Source of the DNA: Maricaulis sp.
Lineage (GTDB): Bacteria > Pseudomonadota > Alphaproteobacteria > Caulobacterales > Maricaulaceae
Length of the DNA stretch: 64,000 nt
Direction: 5' to 3'
Assembly: GCF_030149515.1 (NCBI RefSeq)
Contig: NZ_JASBRI010000024.1
Span: forward strand, 1-64,000
The position numbers and the translations under genes were made by a program. Shown here piece after piece: positions 61,855 to 64,000 of this stretch; the stretch's first letter is position 1, and each line of letters opens with the position of its first letter. The notes beneath the pieces are model-generated. The model was not told the origin of the DNA, did not search any database, and was given only the letters and a program-made list of their open reading frames with translations.

Positions 61855-62807
61855 TGCGCGCCCTGCCCCTTTCCGCACTGGCCCTCGCTGCACTGGCCCT
61901 TTTGCTGACCGCCTGCTCCGGCGGCGAAGAGGCCGGCCTGCACGGCTATGCCGAAGGCGATTTCATCGCCATCGCGCCGGACACTCCCGGCCCGATCGTC
62001 GAAACGCTGGCACGCGAGGGCGAGCGCGTGGAGGCCGGCGCGCCGCTCTTCCGTCTCCACGCTGCGCAGGAAACCGCCGCGCTGGCCGCGGCCGGAGCCC
62101 GGATCGAGGCTGCCCGGGCGCGGTTCGACGACGCCGCGGCCGGTGCGCGCACACCCGAGATTGAAGCCGTGCGCGACCAGCTGGACCAGGCCCGCGCCGC
62201 CGAGCGGGAGGCCCGCGATGCGCGGGCGCGTGCGCGCGAGCTGTTCGACAACGGGCATGTCAGCCGGGCCCGGCTCGACCAGGCCGAGGCCGCCGCCGAG
62301 ACCGCCTCTGCCCGGGTTGCGGAAATGCGCCAGCGCCTGAGCGCGATCCAGCTGCCCGGCCGGGAGAACCGGTTGCGCGCGCTGGAAGCGGAAATTGCCG
62401 CGGCCATGGCCGAGCGCGACCGCGCCGCCGATGCGCTGGCCCGGCGTGAGGTGCGCGCGCCGACGGCGGGCCGCATCCACCGCCAGATCCGTTTCGGGGG
62501 CGAGCAGGCCGGTCCGGCCCGGCCGGTCTACGAGCTGTTGCCGCAAGGCGCTGTATACGCCCTCCTCTTCATCCCCGAACCCCGGCTGGCCGCCCATCCA
62601 GTAGGCACGCGGCTGGATGTCGCCTGCGACAGCTGTCCGGCCGGGCTGACGGCCCGGATCGTCACCATCGCCGAGGATGCCGAATTCACCCCGCCGGTGA
62701 TCTACTCGGACAATGAGCGCGCCCGCCTGGTCTATCGTGCCGAGGCCCGGTTCGAGGGCACGCCGCCGCCGCCCGGCACGCCGCTGCGTTTCGAGCCGCG
62801 CTCATGA
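61854..62807 (+). CDS. HlyD-family membrane fusion protein (lipoprotein)
   Basis: A 317-residue periplasmic adaptor of an ABC exporter. Signal peptide with lipobox LTAC, lipidated Cys21 (MRALPLSALALAALALLLTAC). N-terminal barrel (EGDFIAIAPDTPGPIVETLAREGERVEAGAPLFRLH), a long coiled-coil hairpin at about residues 70-190, then VRAPTAGRIHRQIRFGGEQAG, the returning lipoyl half. This matches the YbhG/EmrA type. Coupled to both neighbours by 1- and 4-base overlaps. Confidence 0.92.
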   Translation: MRALPLSALALAALALLLTACSGGEEAGLHGYAEGDFIAIAPDTPGPIVETLAREGERVEAGAPLFRLHAAQETAALAAAGARIEAARARFDDAAAGARTPEIEAVRDQLDQARAAEREARDARARARELFDNGHVSRARLDQAEAAAETASARVAEMRQRLSAIQLPGRENRLRALEAEIAAAMAERDRAADALARREVRAPTAGRIHRQIRFGGEQAGPARPVYELLPQGAVYALLFIPEPRLAAHPVGTRLDVACDSCPAGLTARIVTIAEDAEFTPPVIYSDNERARLVYRAEARFEGTPPPPGTPLRFEPRS

Positions 62808-63730
62808 GCGGTGAGCTGGCCATCGATGTGACGGGTCTCACCAAGCGCTTCGGCGAGAAGACAGTCGTCGACGATTTCGCCATGCAGGTGCCCAAGGGCG
62901 CGATCTACGGCTTTCTGGGGCCGAACGGATCGGGCAAGACGACAACGATCCGGATGATGTGCGGCCTGCTGAAGCCCGATGGCGGCGGCGGTACGGCGCT
63001 GGGCTACGACATTGTCCGGGAAAGCCGCACGATCAAGTCGCGCGTGGGCTATATGACCCAGAAATTCTCGCTCTATGGCGATCTCACAGTGCGCGAGAAC
63101 CTCACCTTCATGGCGCGCCTGCATGCGCTGGACAATCCCGGACAGCACGTCGCCGCAGCGCTGGAGGAATACGAGCTGGCCCCACGCGCCAACCAGCTCG
63201 CCGACACCTTGTCGGGCGGCTGGAAGCAGCGTCTTGCGCTGGCAGCGGCCTCGATGCATTCGCCCGGCCTCCTGCTTCTGGACGAACCCACGGCGGGCGT
63301 CGACCCCAAGGCCCGGCGGGACTTCTGGGACCGTATTCGCGGCCTGGCCCGCAAGGGCGTCACCGTCCTGGTCTCGACCCACTACATGGACGAGGCCGTC
63401 CAGTGCGATTTCATCGCCTTCATTGCCTATGGCAGAAAACTGATCGATGCGCCCTCCGGCGAGATTCCCGAACGCGTCGGCCTGATCACCTGGCGGATCG
63501 AGGGCCGTAATCTGCAGCCGGTCTATGACGCCCTCTACCATGCGCCCGGAGTCGATCAGATTGCGCGCTTCGGCTCGGCCCTGCACGTTTCCGGCCGCGA
63601 TGCGGATGCGCTGGAGCGCGCCATCGCCCCCTATCGCGAGCGCGAAGGTCTGACCGTGGAACCGGCCAAGACCGGGCTGGAAGAGGCCTTTATCTGGCTG
63701 ATGACCGGATCGGAGGACAATTTCCAATGA
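62804..63730 (+). CDS. ABC-2 transporter ATP-binding protein (YbhF-like)
   Basis: A 308-residue ATPase: Walker A GPNGSGKTTTIRMM, Q-loop YMTQKFSLYGDLTVREN, signature DTLSGGWKQRLALAAASMHSP, Walker B LLLLDEPTAGVDPKA and H-loop STHYMDEA. All complete. It is a single nucleotide-binding domain followed by a short DUF4162-like tail (LITWRIEGRNLQP...). Overlaps both the adaptor and permease genes by 4 bases. With TetR, HlyD and ABC-2 permease it corresponds to the YbhGFSR layout of a multidrug or cation exporter. Confidence 0.96.
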   Translation: MSGELAIDVTGLTKRFGEKTVVDDFAMQVPKGAIYGFLGPNGSGKTTTIRMMCGLLKPDGGGGTALGYDIVRESRTIKSRVGYMTQKFSLYGDLTVRENLTFMARLHALDNPGQHVAAALEEYELAPRANQLADTLSGGWKQRLALAAASMHSPGLLLLDEPTAGVDPKARRDFWDRIRGLARKGVTVLVSTHYMDEAVQCDFIAFIAYGRKLIDAPSGEIPERVGLITWRIEGRNLQPVYDALYHAPGVDQIARFGSALHVSGRDADALERAIAPYREREGLTVEPAKTGLEEAFIWLMTGSEDNFQ

Positions 63731-64000
63731 CCGGTTTCAGCCGCATCCTCGCCATGATCGGCAAGGAATTCATCCAGATGCTGCGCGACCGGCTGACCTT
63801 CGGCATGATGGTCGGCATTCCGGTGATGCAGCTCCTCCTGTTCGGCTATGCCATCAACACCGATCCGCGCCACCTGCCCACACTGGTGGAGATGGGCGAT
63901 AGCGGCCCGGCCAGCCGCGCCATCCTGCAGGCGATGGAAACTTCCAACTATTTCGACCTGGCCGGCATCACCACCTCCCGCGCGCAGACCGAAGCGGCCA
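63727..64000 (+). CDS. ABC-2 permease, N-terminal part only (runs off window)
   Basis: The first 91 residues of an ABC-2 type permease: MTGFSRILAMIGKEFIQMLRDRLTFGMMVGIPVMQLLLFGYAINTDPRHLPT, with the usual first transmembrane helix and the start of the large periplasmic loop. The ATG overlaps the ATPase stop. The pattern matches YbhS/YbhR permeases; a second permease gene probably follows beyond the window. Confidence 0.9.
   Translation, partial: MTGFSRILAMIGKEFIQMLRDRLTFGMMVGIPVMQLLLFGYAINTDPRHLPTLVEMGDSGPASRAILQAMETSNYFDLAGITTSRAQTEAA

Overview
The window is 64 kb of high-GC chromosomal DNA from an alphaproteobacterium. A PodJ-type polarity protein, UrcA-family proteins, a class I lysyl-tRNA synthetase, the SerC-type aminotransferase and a ligase-associated DEXH helicase/phosphoesterase pair point to the stalked or budding lineages (Caulobacterales, Maricaulales, Hyphomonadales). 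The exact genus cannot be fixed from the sequence alone. Most of the window is ordinary chromosome with dense, short-spaced genes; one insertion sequence is present and there is no prophage or CRISPR array.

Layout. 1-1.5 kb: 3' truncated thiC under a TPP riboswitch. 1.6-21 kb: a mixed set of housekeeping and accessory genes (M19 dipeptidase, acyltransferase, purA, serine hydrolase, AraC regulator, PagL-like deacylase, serC, class V aminotransferase, DMT exporter, thiD, envelope lipoproteins, LysR/extradiol dioxygenase pair, ankyrin protein, GST, methyltransferase). 21-21.85 kb: an 0.9 kb gene-free interval with strong inverted repeats, three phased DnaA-box-like sites and a probable structured RNA. 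21.8-30.3 kb: a unidirectional fatty/acyl-CoA degradation cluster (MerR/LiuR-type regulator, two acyl-CoA dehydrogenases, PaiB-like protein, thiolase, small lipoprotein, FadJ-type multifunctional enzyme) ending in a strong terminator. 30.4-37 kb: an exported protein, podJ with a cell-cycle style upstream region, a TauE/SafE permease and its TIGR02186 partner. 37-42 kb: a second probable structured RNA, an NYN nuclease, a decayed copy of a phosphoesterase tail, pdeM and the ligase-associated helicase. 42-56 kb: membrane and regulatory genes, two hotdog thioesterases, UrcA proteins, MATE pump, pyrD, an S24-like regulator lacking catalytic residues, a P450, an XRE/membrane protein operon and a MarR/ICMT operon with twin operators. 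56.8-58.4 kb: class I lysS. 58.5-58.76 kb: a third probable RNA with its own promoter and terminator. 59.1-61.1 kb: a complete IS1595-family element carrying two passenger genes. 61.2-64 kb: a TetR-controlled HlyD/ABC-2 export operon running off the right edge.

How genes work together: thiamine (thiC, thiD), purine (purA) and pyrimidine (pyrD) synthesis are scattered single genes. The beta-oxidation cluster encodes dehydrogenation, hydration/dehydrogenation and thiolysis under one regulator whose likely operator lies at the head of the cluster. The TetR, MarR and MerR systems each have a readable palindromic operator. The strongest candidates for undescribed biology are the three structured non-coding RNA candidates, the phased DnaA-like sites, and the IS1595 passenger gene pair.
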